In this document: positions 6,805 to 14,206 of the stretch, in pieces | How the letters are laid out: each line of letters starts with the position of its first letter | How positions within the stretch are numbered: the first letter of the stretch is position 1 | Notes under the pieces: generated by a model | Database searches by the model: none | What the model was told of the DNA's origin: nothing | What the model saw: only the letters and a program-made list of their open reading frames with translations | Program-made: the position numbers and the translations under genes | DNA from: Nocardioides cynanchi | GTDB lineage: Bacteria; Actinomycetota; Actinomycetes; Propionibacteriales; Nocardioidaceae | Assembly: GCF_008761635.1 (NCBI RefSeq) | Contig: NZ_CP044344.1 | Coordinates: 2,852,001-2,916,000 of the forward strand | DNA length: 64,000 bases | Reading direction: 5' to 3'

Positions 6805-8624
6805 GGCAGCCGCGCCGACCACTCGCCCTCCAGCCGCGCCTGCACCCGCGCGATCGCCCGGAAGGACTCGCGCAGGTGCCGCCGGGTCAGGGTGTCCAGC
6901 TGCTGGGGGTCGAGGTACGTCGAGCGGTCCCGGCCCTCGCGCAGGTCACCGATCTCGCGGGCGAACTGGAGCTCGAACATCTCCCGGTGGGCACCGCGCA
7001 GGGTGTCGGCCTCGTCGCGGGTCAGCAGCCCGGCCGCGGCGCCGTGCTCCAGCCGGTCCTGGGTCGGCGCGGCCGGCCAGCCGGTCGCGATCGCGAGCAG
7101 CCGGCCGATCGCGACGATCGGCCCGATCCCGCGCTTCTTGAGGTCGAGCTGGCCGCGGTGCCGACCGTTGGCCTCGACCACGAAGCCACGGACGAAGCCC
7201 GACGGCGGTCGCACCGCGAGCGCCTCGGCCCGCATCCGGTCCAGGAAGGCGCGGCTCTTGGTCTGCCGCTCGATCGCGTCGTTGACCGAGCGACCCAGGG
7301 CCAGCCCGGTGACCGGTCGGCTGTCGGTCACGATCGCGGAGAGCAGGAGCGCTCCCCGGGCGTGCGGGTCGTCGATCCGGCGCCGGACGGCAGCCAGCCA
7401 GGCCTCGCTCGAGCGGTTGAAGAGGGGCTCGGTCGCGTTGGCGCCGTCGGGGCACCGCAGCAGCCCGCACCGCTCGACGGCGGTGAGCACGCGCTCCGCG
7501 GCGGCCAGCATGTCGTCCGCCGTCGCCTCGGCCGGCACTCCGGGCCGGGGGGTCCAGACGAGGGCGGTGTCGACGTCGGAGCCCGGGAGCGGCTCGGCCC
7601 GGGCCAGGGAGCCGAGCACGAGCCACGACGCCTCGACTCCGGCGCCCTCGTCGAACGCCGGCTCGAAGCCGATGCACCGCATCAGGATCGCCTCGACCAT
7701 CGCGCCGACCAGCGCTCCGGCACGCAGCGCGGGCACCCCGGCGTCGTACAGCTCGACCGCCGTCGGGCCGAGCATCGCGCTGGCCTCGGCGAGCGCGTCG
7801 AGATCCCCCGCCTGGTCGATGGCCGAGCGGATCGTGAGGGGGTCGCGGATCTCGGCGGACGACAGGTCGAAGACCCGGGTCACACCGACCGCCGTGCCCC
7901 GCGGATCCAGCACCACGAGGTGATGCACCCCGTGCATGACCATCTCGACGAACGCCCCGGAGACCGGCGTGGACTCGCCGACGCCCCGCGCCGGGACCGT
8001 CGCGATCTCCCGGACCGGCGCCTCGGGTGAGACCTCACCGGTCGCCACCCTCCGGCGGCAGTCGCTGTCGGTCATGATGCCCAGGCCCTCGGGGGTCGTG
8101 AACAACGCGCACGAGTGCCCGCTCCGCGACATCTGCTGCGCGACGTCGCGGATCGCCGTGCCGGCCTCGCACCAGAGCGGCTCGCGCATGAAGTCACGCA
8201 CCGGACGCAGCGCCGCCTCGGCGGCCCGCCCGGTCAGGCGCGGGCGGGTGACCATCGCGTTGTAGTGGGCGAAGACCAGGCGTTCGGGGTGCTCGAGCAC
8301 CTCGCGCGGGTCCGGGATCCGGTAGCAGAGGGTCTCCGCGGCGGCCACCACCGAGAGCACCGGGGACAGGCCGGTGAGCACCGAGATGTGGCCGAAGGTG
8401 TCTCCCGGTCCCAGCTCGTCGACCACGTGCCCGCGGTCGACGATGTGCACCAGGCCGGTGCGGACGACGTACAGGTGGTCGAGGTGGGGCCCGTCGGCGC
8501 GCACGATCGTGGTCCCCGGTGCGAAGAACTCGACCTCGATGGTCCGCGCCAGGCGGGTCAGGTCCTCACCGTCGAGGTGGCTGTAGGGCGACTGCTTGCC
8601 GAGGAAGTCGACGTACTCCTGCAT
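6801..8624 (-). CDS. Cyclic-nucleotide/CBS domain protein with DUF294 nucleotidyltransferase
   Basis: A 607-residue four-module protein. Residues about 10-115 form a cyclic-nucleotide-binding domain (FAPGTTIVRADG, LGPGDTFGHISVLTG). About 150-275 hold two CBS motifs, including GLGIMTDSDCRRRV and HHLVVLDPRGTAVGVTR. From about 330 there is a DUF294-type nucleotidyltransferase with GSLARAEPLPGSDVDTALVW, which has the GS...D-x-D metal site, and a helical C-terminal DUF294_C domain. The family resembles GlnD-like nucleotidylyltransferases, but the target is unknown. The ATG at 8624 begins MQEYVDFLGKQ; a longer in-frame form from 8702 is less likely. A TACGCT -10-like box lies further upstream. Confidence 0.82.
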   Translation of the reverse strand: MQEYVDFLGKQSPYSHLDGEDLTRLARTIEVEFFAPGTTIVRADGPHLDHLYVVRTGLVHIVDRGHVVDELGPGDTFGHISVLTGLSPVLSVVAAAETLCYRIPDPREVLEHPERLVFAHYNAMVTRPRLTGRAAEAALRPVRDFMREPLWCEAGTAIRDVAQQMSRSGHSCALFTTPEGLGIMTDSDCRRRVATGEVSPEAPVREIATVPARGVGESTPVSGAFVEMVMHGVHHLVVLDPRGTAVGVTRVFDLSSAEIRDPLTIRSAIDQAGDLDALAEASAMLGPTAVELYDAGVPALRAGALVGAMVEAILMRCIGFEPAFDEGAGVEASWLVLGSLARAEPLPGSDVDTALVWTPRPGVPAEATADDMLAAAERVLTAVERCGLLRCPDGANATEPLFNRSSEAWLAAVRRRIDDPHARGALLLSAIVTDSRPVTGLALGRSVNDAIERQTKSRAFLDRMRAEALAVRPPSGFVRGFVVEANGRHRGQLDLKKRGIGPIVAIGRLLAIATGWPAAPTQDRLEHGAAAGLLTRDEADTLRGAHREMFELQFAREIGDLREGRDRSTYLDPQQLDTLTRRHLRESFRAIARVQARLEGEWSARLP

Positions 8625-8717
8625 CGCGCTAGGCGCGGGAGGGCGGGGTCGACGGGAGTCGCGGCACGGCCCCAGCGTAGTGATCGGGCTGGGAGCCACC
8701 ACGAGGCGAAGGTCCTC

Positions 8718-8793
8718 TGGCGCGCCCGAAGGGATTCGAACCCCTAACCTTCTGATCCGTAGTCAGATGCTCTATCCGTTGAGCTACGGGCGC
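8718..8793 (-). tRNA. tRNA-Arg (anticodon ACG)
   Basis: The complement folds as a full cloverleaf: acceptor GCGCCCG/CGGGCGC, D-arm with AGCTCAACGGATAGAGC, anticodon stem TCTGA/TCAGA around loop CTACGGA (anticodon ACG), and T-arm GGGGTTCGAATCCC. The discriminator base G is at 8721 and CCA is encoded at 8720-8718. A34 is expected to be deaminated to inosine so that it reads CGU, CGC and CGA. Confidence 0.97.
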
Positions 8794-9147
8794 AGCGCCC
8801 CCGCCAGGTGGAAGCCCCGACGAGGACTGCATGAGGATAGCCGACCCCCTCGCGCGGCTCCGAATCCGCCCGCGCAGCCCTTCGAACCGACCGGATCAAG
8901 GGCCTTCGGCACTGGCGATCCGGGCGGTGTGAGCCAGGCCACTGAGGCTTGATCGATCCAATATGTCCGGACTCCGTACACCGGTAACCTCCGCTGCACA
9001 GTCGGGCGACAACGAAGCCGCGCGATCACGACAACTCCACTTTCACCTCCGTCGGCCACCCGGTACGACGGCCGGTGGCCCCGCTCCCGGGCCGGCACAG
9101 GCCGAGGGATGCCGCCACCGAGCAGCTCGAGAGGGACATCGCACGAG
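8794..9147. promoter_or_regulatory. Intergenic region upstream of pckG and tRNA-Arg
   Basis: 354 bases without a gene. It must hold the promoters of the tRNA (leftward) and pckG (rightward). An AT-richer stretch at about 8950-8990 (TTGATCGATCCAATATG and GGTAACCT) is the best place for the pckG promoter, but no box pair is convincing. No repeat or riboswitch was recognised. Confidence 0.4.
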
Positions 9148-10968
9148 ATGACTGCCACCCAGACCAGCACCACCACGGCGCCGACCACCCACCAGGGCAT
9201 CCTGGACTTCGTCAACGAGGTCGCCGTGCTGACCACCCCGGACCGCGTCTACTGGTGCACCGGCTCCGACGAGGAGTGGACCGAGCTGACCGACGAGCTG
9301 GTCGCCGCCGGCACGTTCACCCGGCTGGACCCCGCCAAGAAGCCCAACTCCTTCCACTGCGCCTCCGACCCCTCGGACGTCGCACGGGTCGAGGACCGCA
9401 CCTTCATCTGCTCGGTCGACGAGAAGGACGCCGGTCCTACGAACAACTGGATGGCCCCCGACGAGATGAAGGACATCATGCGCGGGCTGTACGCCGGCTG
9501 CATGACCGGCCGGACGATGTACGTCGTCCCGTTCGTGATGGGTCACCTCGAGGCCGAGCACCCGATGTTCGGCGTCGAGATCACCGACTCCGCCTACGTG
9601 ACCGTCTCGATGCGCGTGATGGCCCGGATGGGCTCCGAGGTCCTGCGCAAGATGGAGGAGCTCGACGCCTCCTTCGTGCAGTGCCTGCACTCGGTGGGTG
9701 CGCCGCTGGCCGACGGCCAGGCCGACGTCTCGTGGCCCTGCAACGACACCAAGTACATCGTGCAGTTCCCCGAGGAGCGGGCGATCTGGTCCTTCGGCTC
9801 CGGGTACGGCGGCAACGCGCTGCTCGGCAAGAAGTGCTACGCCCTGCGCATCGCCAGCGCCATCGCCCGCGACGAGGGCTGGCTGGCCGAGCACATGCTG
9901 ATCCTCAAGCTCACCAGCCCCGAGGGCGTCACCAAGTTCGTGGCCGCTGCGTTCCCGAGCGCCTGCGGCAAGACCAACCTGGCCATGCTCGCCCCGACCG
10001 TCCCGGGCTGGAAGGTCGAGTCGGTCGGCGACGACATCGCCTGGATGCGGATCGGTGAGGACGGCCGCCTGTGGGCGGTCAACCCCGAGTACGGCTTCTT
10101 CGGCGTCGCCCCCGGCACCAACGAGCACACCAACCCCAACGCCATGCGCACCATCAACCAGGGCAACTCGGTGTTCACCAACGTCGCGCTCACCGAGGAC
10201 GGCGACATCTGGTGGGAGGGCCTGGAGAACACCCCGGCCCACGCCACCTCGTGGAAGGGCGAGCCCTGGACGCCCGACAGCGAGGAGCTGTCGAGCCACC
10301 CCAACAGCCGCTACTGCACGCCGATCAAGCAGTGCCCGATCCTGGCCCCGGAGTACGACGACCCGCGTGGCGTTCCGATCGACGCGATCCTGTTCGGTGG
10401 GCGGCGCAAGACCACGATCCCGCTGGTCACCGAGGCCCGTGACTGGGTCCACGGCACCTTCATGGGCGCCACCCTGAGCTCGGAGACCACCGCCGCAGCG
10501 GTCGGGGCGGTCGGCGTCGTCCGCCGCGACCCGATGGCGATGCTCCCCTTCATCGGCTACCACGCCGGCGACTACCTCAACCACTGGATCTCGATGGGCA
10601 AGGACAACGACGAGTCCAAGCTGCCGAAGATCTACTACGTCAACTGGTTCCGTCGCGACGACGAGGGCGGGTTCCTGTGGCCGGGCTTCGGCGAGAACAG
10701 CCGGGTCCTGAAGTGGGTGATCGAGCGCCTCGAAGGCACCGCGGCCGCGGTCGAGACCCCGATCGGGCTCGTGCCGGCGCCGGGGTCGCTCGACATCGAC
10801 GGCCTCGATCTCACCGAGGACCAGGTCCGTCAGGCCCTCGCGGTCGACCCCGAGGAGTGGCGCAGCGAGGTCCCGCAGATCCGGGAGTGGTTCGAGAAGT
10901 TCGGCGAGCAGCTCCCCGCCGTCCTCTGGACCGAGCTCGACGCCCTGCAGGTGCGCCTCGGGCTCTGA
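9148..10968 (+). CDS. pckG: Phosphoenolpyruvate carboxykinase (GTP)
   Basis: A 606-residue GTP-dependent PEPCK, the usual length for the family. It converts oxaloacetate and GTP to phosphoenolpyruvate, CO2 and GDP, linking the TCA cycle to gluconeogenesis. The signature kinase-1a loop [13 protein letters not shown] (about 268-280) carries the mobile-loop cysteine, and SVGDDIAWM (about 291-299) is the kinase-2/metal motif. [11 protein letters not shown] and the C-terminal [13 protein letters not shown] are also family signatures. The ATG at 9148 gives [10 protein letters not shown]; an in-frame ATG at 9109 would add 13 residues and is less likely. The gene stands alone, with the HTH regulator about 100 bases downstream. 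Confidence 0.95.
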   Translation: MTATQTSTTTAPTTHQGILDFVNEVAVLTTPDRVYWCTGSDEEWTELTDELVAAGTFTRLDPAKKPNSFHCASDPSDVARVEDRTFICSVDEKDAGPTNNWMAPDEMKDIMRGLYAGCMTGRTMYVVPFVMGHLEAEHPMFGVEITDSAYVTVSMRVMARMGSEVLRKMEELDASFVQCLHSVGAPLADGQADVSWPCNDTKYIVQFPEERAIWSFGSGYGGNALLGKKCYALRIASAIARDEGWLAEHMLILKLTSPEGVTKFVAAAFPSACGKTNLAMLAPTVPGWKVESVGDDIAWMRIGEDGRLWAVNPEYGFFGVAPGTNEHTNPNAMRTINQGNSVFTNVALTEDGDIWWEGLENTPAHATSWKGEPWTPDSEELSSHPNSRYCTPIKQCPILAPEYDDPRGVPIDAILFGGRRKTTIPLVTEARDWVHGTFMGATLSSETTAAAVGAVGVVRRDPMAMLPFIGYHAGDYLNHWISMGKDNDESKLPKIYYVNWFRRDDEGGFLWPGFGENSRVLKWVIERLEGTAAAVETPIGLVPAPGSLDIDGLDLTEDQVRQALAVDPEEWRSEVPQIREWFEKFGEQLPAVLWTELDALQVRLGL

Positions 10969-11070
10969 GCCGGGGCCCGAGCACCCCAGGGACGGCACCC
11001 GGGAAGCGGTGACGGACGGCCGTGGCCATGTGCGACGATGCACCGGTGGGCGATCCCGAGGTGGTGACCG

Positions 11071-12063
11071 GTGCCGGCGCTCCGTCCTGATGACCGTGAG
11101 CTCTTCGAGATCCTGGCCACTCCTCTCTATGAGGAAGTCGCGATCAGTGGTGGTCTCGCCGAGTCCGACCCCCGCATCGCCGCGGGCGGCGAGCTGAGGG
11201 CTGCCCTCGACCTGCTGGTCTCGCTCAACCTGATCGTGCGCGACCGCTCCACCAACCGCTACGTCTGTGTCGACCCCTCGACGGTCGTCTCGCACGTGGT
11301 CGGACCGCTCAGTCAGCAGGGCGCCGAGCTGCTCACGGAGTCCTCGGAGTGGGCCCGAGCGTTCGGCACGCTGTCCCAGGCCTGGCGCCGCTCACCCAGC
11401 GCCGTACGCGGGCCGATCACCGAGTTCCGTGACTCCGCGATCGGCACCTTCATCTCGGGGGCGGTCGGCGAGGCCGAGGAGGAGCTGATCACCGCCCAGC
11501 CCCAGGCCGAGCGGGACAGCGCCTCGCTGTCGGTCGCCGCGGTCCGGGAGAAGGCGGCGCTCGACCGGGGCGTCAAGATGCGCACGCTCTACCAGCACAG
11601 CGCCCGGCGCCACGCGGTCACCCGCAAGTACGTCGCCGACGTGAGCGAGCACGGCGCCGAGGTGCGCACCCTCGACGAGTTCTTCAACCGGATGATCGTG
11701 ATCGACCGCAGGCTCGCGATCATCCCGGGCAACGCCGACCTGTCCATCGCGATGGCGATCCGCGAGCCGGGGCTCGTCGCCTACCTCGTCGACGTCTTCG
11801 AGCGGGCCTGGGAACGCGCCCGACCCTTCACCAACACCGAGCGCTCGATGATGAACGACATCGCGGCCGAGCAGCGCTCGATGACGATCCGGATGCTGAT
11901 CGAGGGTCACTCCGACCCGGTCAGCGCCAAGCGGCTCGGGGTCAGCGCGCGTACCTTCGCCGGCTACGTCGCCGACCTCAAGGCCGAGTTCGACGCGGAG
12001 ACCAGGTTCCAGCTCGGCTACACGATGGGCCAGGCCGGAGTGTCGGGACGCGAGCCCGACTGA
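11071..12063 (+). CDS. TrmB/PLD-like transcriptional regulator with C-terminal LuxR-type HTH
   Basis: A 330-residue regulator. Residues about 1-75 look like a winged helix (LFEILATPLYEEV...LVSLNLIVRDRS), about 110-245 resemble the phospholipase-D-like sensor fold of TrmB regulators (VKMRTLYQHS, DEFFNRMIVIDRRLAIIPGN), and about 265-325 carry a LuxR-type HTH (DPVSAKRLGVSARTFAGYV). No response-regulator receiver domain is present. The next gene, convergent, encodes a 43-residue secreted peptide with phased TTGCA repeats upstream. From the context I infer that the regulator may respond to, or control, that peptide. The GTG at 11071 is the first in-frame start; there is no strong ribosome binding site. 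Confidence 0.72.
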   Translation: MPALRPDDRELFEILATPLYEEVAISGGLAESDPRIAAGGELRAALDLLVSLNLIVRDRSTNRYVCVDPSTVVSHVVGPLSQQGAELLTESSEWARAFGTLSQAWRRSPSAVRGPITEFRDSAIGTFISGAVGEAEEELITAQPQAERDSASLSVAAVREKAALDRGVKMRTLYQHSARRHAVTRKYVADVSEHGAEVRTLDEFFNRMIVIDRRLAIIPGNADLSIAMAIREPGLVAYLVDVFERAWERARPFTNTERSMMNDIAAEQRSMTIRMLIEGHSDPVSAKRLGVSARTFAGYVADLKAEFDAETRFQLGYTMGQAGVSGREPD

Positions 12064-12087
12064 CGGTCAGCCGCACGGCCCGGAAAA

Positions 12088-12132
12088 GACGACCAGGGGG
12101 ACAGGATCATCCGATCCTGTCCCCCTGTCGTC
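12088..12132. terminator. Strong hairpin between convergent regulator and peptide genes
   Basis: A near-perfect inverted repeat of about 20 bp per arm with one bulge and a four-base loop (core GGGGGACAGGATC-ATCC-GATCCTGTCCCCC) begins 24 bases after the regulator stop. It lacks a T-tract, as is common in high-GC actinobacteria, and can terminate transcription from both sides. Confidence 0.8.
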
Positions 12133-12233
12133 GCTTGAGATCGCCAGGGGGGTGGCTGTCAGGGCCCGCCCGGAATGGGGGGTGTGAGCCGGCCCTGTCT
12201 CAAGACTGCGGTTGGCAACTCCCTGCTCGTCGG

Positions 12234-12365
12234 CTACTGCCCGGCCCGGAGGCAGGTCTTGCATCCCCAGGTGGTGTCGGCGTGCGCTGGTGCGGAGATG
12301 CTCACAACACCGATGCTGAGCACCGCCGTTACGACTGCCAGACCGACCTTGCGCATGTTCTTCAT
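12234..12365 (-). CDS. Small secreted peptide, mature end DTTWGCKTCLRAGQ
   Basis: A 43-residue protein. The N-terminus MKNMRKVGLAVVTAVLSIG is a classic signal peptide, with an APAHA-D cleavage site, leaving a predicted 14-residue product DTTWGCKTCLRAGQ with a C-x-x-C pair. A strong ribosome binding site (GGGAGGA in the complement, about 12374-12380) sits correctly before the ATG at 12365, which makes this a real gene despite its size. It converges on the regulator gene and shares the hairpin at 12088-12132. A short secreted Cys peptide next to a ligand-sensing-type regulator suggests a signal, pheromone or small antimicrobial; the function is inference and I recognise no named family. Confidence 0.75.
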   Translation of the reverse strand: MKNMRKVGLAVVTAVLSIGVVSISAPAHADTTWGCKTCLRAGQ

Positions 12366-12458
12366 CCTGGAGTTCCTCCCTGTGGGGGCTGTGATCACCC
12401 GAAAAACCATTGTGCGGGAGGTCGTGGCACCGCAGGAGATCAACCGTGGGTCAGAAAC

Positions 12459-12489
12459 TTGCATTGCAACTAGTTGCAAGGACTTGCAA
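12459..12489. promoter_or_regulatory. Helically phased TTGCA repeats upstream of the peptide gene
   Basis: TTGCA occurs at 12459, 12464, 12474 and 12484. The last three are TTGCAA at exact 10-base spacing, one turn of DNA, and 12464-12479 is the perfect palindrome TTGCAACTAGTTGCAA. The array lies about 95-125 bases upstream of the peptide start codon. The layout is that of a binding site for an oligomeric activator or repressor. The neighbouring regulator is the obvious candidate, but this is inferred. Confidence 0.6.
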
Positions 12490-12564
12490 CGAAATCCGTT
12501 GTCCGCCGAGGTGGCGACCGGCCTCCGAGCCTCTCTTACCCCTCCGGCCGGGGGTGCAAACGCC

Positions 12565-12598
12565 GCAGGCCTCACCGCGCGGTCGCGGCGAGGCCTGC
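12565..12598 (-). terminator. Terminator of tRNA-Ser(GCT)
   Basis: GCAGGCCTC and GAGGCCTGC form a 9-bp stem with an inner CCGCG/CGCGG helix. It begins just eight bases past the encoded CCA of the leftward tRNA-Ser gene and fits a tRNA terminator. Confidence 0.7.
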
Positions 12599-12605
12599 AC
12601 TGAAG

Positions 12606-12697
12606 TGGCGGAGGCGGCGGGATTTGAACCCGCGAGAGGGATTAACCTCAACCCGCTTAGCAGGCGGGCGCCATAAACCGGGCTAGGCGACGCCTCC
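12606..12697 (-). tRNA. tRNA-Ser (anticodon GCT)
   Basis: The complement has acceptor GGAGGCG/CGCCTCC, anticodon stem CCCGC/GCGGG around loop CTGCTAA (anticodon GCT), the long variable arm typical of tRNA-Ser, and T-arm GCGGGTTCAAATCCCGC. The discriminator G is at 12609 and CCA is encoded at 12608-12606. It reads AGC and AGU codons. Confidence 0.96.
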
Positions 12698-12735
12698 TCA
12701 ACGCGCCGGGGCGCGCTTCCAACAGCGAGCACAGG

Positions 12736-13266
12736 TTACAAGGAGTCCTCGGCCTCGGCCGAATCAGCCCCGCCCGGGCCATCCGCCGGTGCCTGCGAGG
12801 TGTGGGCGTCGCGCAGCCGACGGCGTACGTCGTGGGCGAACGCCTCGCGGTCTCCGGCCAGGGCCGCCATCGGCAGCCGGGTGGCCCGGCCGTCCACCAG
12901 GCGCAGCACGAGGCACGGCTCGCCGCGCGGACTGGCGGCGACGGCCTCGTCCACCTGGCTCCACGAGGCCCTGGCCACCCCGACCCCCCTCAGCAACCGG
13001 ACGTCGTACCCCTCGTCGGAGAGGCGGACCGCGGTGCCCCGACGCAGCAGCCACCACGCCCAGGCCGCGACCGCGACCACACCGACGATCGCGACCCCCG
13101 CGGGCACCTGCCAGCCGCCGGCGAGCGCACCGACCAGGGTGCCGGCGCCGACCAGCACCGCGAGCCCGATCAGGCTGCGCCCGATCAGCCGGGCCGCCAG
13201 CCCGGGCGCCAGCCGGTACGACGTGCTGGTGGCCGGAGGCGGGTTCGTCACGGGGGAATTCAACAC
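12736..13266 (-). CDS. Membrane protein with PH-like domain
   Basis: About 176 residues. Two hydrophobic helices (LIGLAVLVGAGTLVGALAG and AIVGVVAVAAWAWWLL) are followed by a beta-rich stretch (TAVRLSDEGYDVRLLRG...WSQVDEAVAA) that matches the bacterial PH-type domain often found after paired helices in small actinobacterial membrane proteins. Function is unknown. The start is uncertain: GTG at 13266 or 13251 are both reasonable, while an upstream extension to 13368 has poor codon character. It lies between two tRNA-Ser genes and is divergent from the next small gene. Confidence 0.65.
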   Translation of the reverse strand: MLNSPVTNPPPATSTSYRLAPGLAARLIGRSLIGLAVLVGAGTLVGALAGGWQVPAGVAIVGVVAVAAWAWWLLRRGTAVRLSDEGYDVRLLRGVGVARASWSQVDEAVAASPRGEPCLVLRLVDGRATRLPMAALAGDREAFAHDVRRRLRDAHTSQAPADGPGGADSAEAEDSL

Positions 13267-13394
13267 GGGCCCGAGCGTCACGGGGAATCCGGGACCGCCG
13301 CACCCCTTGCCCCGGCGCCCGGCTCGGGTCCAGAGTGGACGCCACCGCCCGTCCCCTCCACGCAGCACGGTGGGTCCGAACCCGGGAGGTTCCC

Positions 13395-13754
13395 ATGGCG
13401 ACGACGACCGGCCCCCTCGACGACCTCCTGCGCGCGCGTGACCATGCCGGGGACGCGGGTGCCTGGCGCTGGAACGTGCGTCGCCACCTGGTGCCGGTGC
13501 GCGAGGGGCTCCTGCGCGAGCACTCCCACCGCCGCAACGCCTGGCTCTCGGCCCGCGCGACGCGCGTGGTGCGGGAGCGCGACCAGCTGGTGATCCGGCT
13601 CAACCACCTCGCGTCCGAGGTGCTGGTCGCCCCCGACGTCGAGGCCGTCGCCGCGCAGCTGAGCCGGCTGATCGGCGACATCGAGCGTCACGCCCAACGC
13701 CTGCACGACCTGGCCTACGACGACGTCGAGCTGGAGATCGGCGGCTCGGAGTAA
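13395..13754 (+). CDS. Hypothetical helical protein, 119 residues
   Basis: The protein starts MATTTGPLDDLL and is predicted to be mostly helical, with many Arg/Glu-rich stretches (REHSHRRNAWLSARATRVVRERDQL) and no membrane segment or cysteine. A good GGGAGGT ribosome binding site at 13384-13390 precedes the ATG. I do not recognise the family. The gene ends about 60 bases before tRNA-Ser(TGA); the neighbours give no clue to its job. Confidence 0.7.
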   Translation: MATTTGPLDDLLRARDHAGDAGAWRWNVRRHLVPVREGLLREHSHRRNAWLSARATRVVRERDQLVIRLNHLASEVLVAPDVEAVAAQLSRLIGDIERHAQRLHDLAYDDVELEIGGSE

Positions 13755-13812
13755 GCCGCGGGCACGTCCTAGACTCTGCCGGGCGCCCGCTCCCTCGTGG
13801 ACCGGCGCGCTC

Positions 13813-13901
13813 GGAGGGGTGCCGGAGTGGCCGATCGGAACCGCCTTGAAAGCGGTCGCTGGCAGAGATGTCAGCCGCGGGTTCGAATCCCGCCCCCTCT
13901 G
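13813..13901 (+). tRNA. tRNA-Ser (anticodon TGA)
   Basis: Acceptor GGAGGGG pairs with CCCCTCT (one G-U pair), the anticodon stem CCGCC/AGCGG encloses CTTGAAA (anticodon TGA), a long variable arm follows, and the T-arm is GCGGGTTCGAATCCCGC. Discriminator G is at 13901. The next bases are CCG, so CCA is not encoded, unlike the other two tRNA genes here. It reads UCA and related codons. Confidence 0.95.
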
Positions 13902-13932
13902 CCGACGAGACGGGGCGACGCCACCGGCGAGG

Positions 13933-14169
13933 TCAGCGACGGACGGTGAGCTCGACCAGCACGTCGCCCTCCTGGACGACGTCTCCGGTCGCGACCCTGA
14001 TCGCGGAGACCACCCCGCCGGTCTCGGCGAGCACGGGGATCTCCATCTTCATCGACTCCAGCAGGCACACCGTGTCTCCGGCGGCCACCGCGTCGTCGAC
14101 GGCGACCTCGACCACGATCACGTTGGCCACCATCTCGGCCAGGATCCGGACCGTCTGCTCGCGCGCCAC
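13933..14169 (-). CDS. Free-standing biotin/lipoyl carrier protein
   Basis: The 78-residue protein is a single biotinyl/lipoyl domain. ESMKMEIPV holds the predicted biotinylated lysine (K41) in the standard MKM context, and GDVVQEGDVLVEL is the matching symmetric strand. It probably carries biotin for an acyl-CoA carboxylase or transcarboxylase encoded elsewhere, since no carboxylase gene is adjacent. The GTG start at 14169 is supported by TAGGTT (complement of 14176-14181) six bases upstream with no ribosome binding site, indicating leaderless translation. A shorter start at M13 (MVANVIVVEV) is possible. Confidence 0.85.
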   Translation of the reverse strand: MAREQTVRILAEMVANVIVVEVAVDDAVAAGDTVCLLESMKMEIPVLAETGGVVSAIRVATGDVVQEGDVLVELTVRR

Positions 14170-14206
14170 CCGTCGAACCTAGTGGATACCGGCAGGTAGG
14201 TCCCCT

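Noticed and set aside
9043..11295. 750-codon frame opposite pckG
   Set aside because: Antisense of a well conserved gene, no motif.
12133..12233. Weak inverted pieces (CTTGAGA...TCTCAAG and AGGGCC...GGCCCT) downstream of the peptide gene
   Set aside because: The arms are about 60 bases apart with mismatches; not a clear structure.
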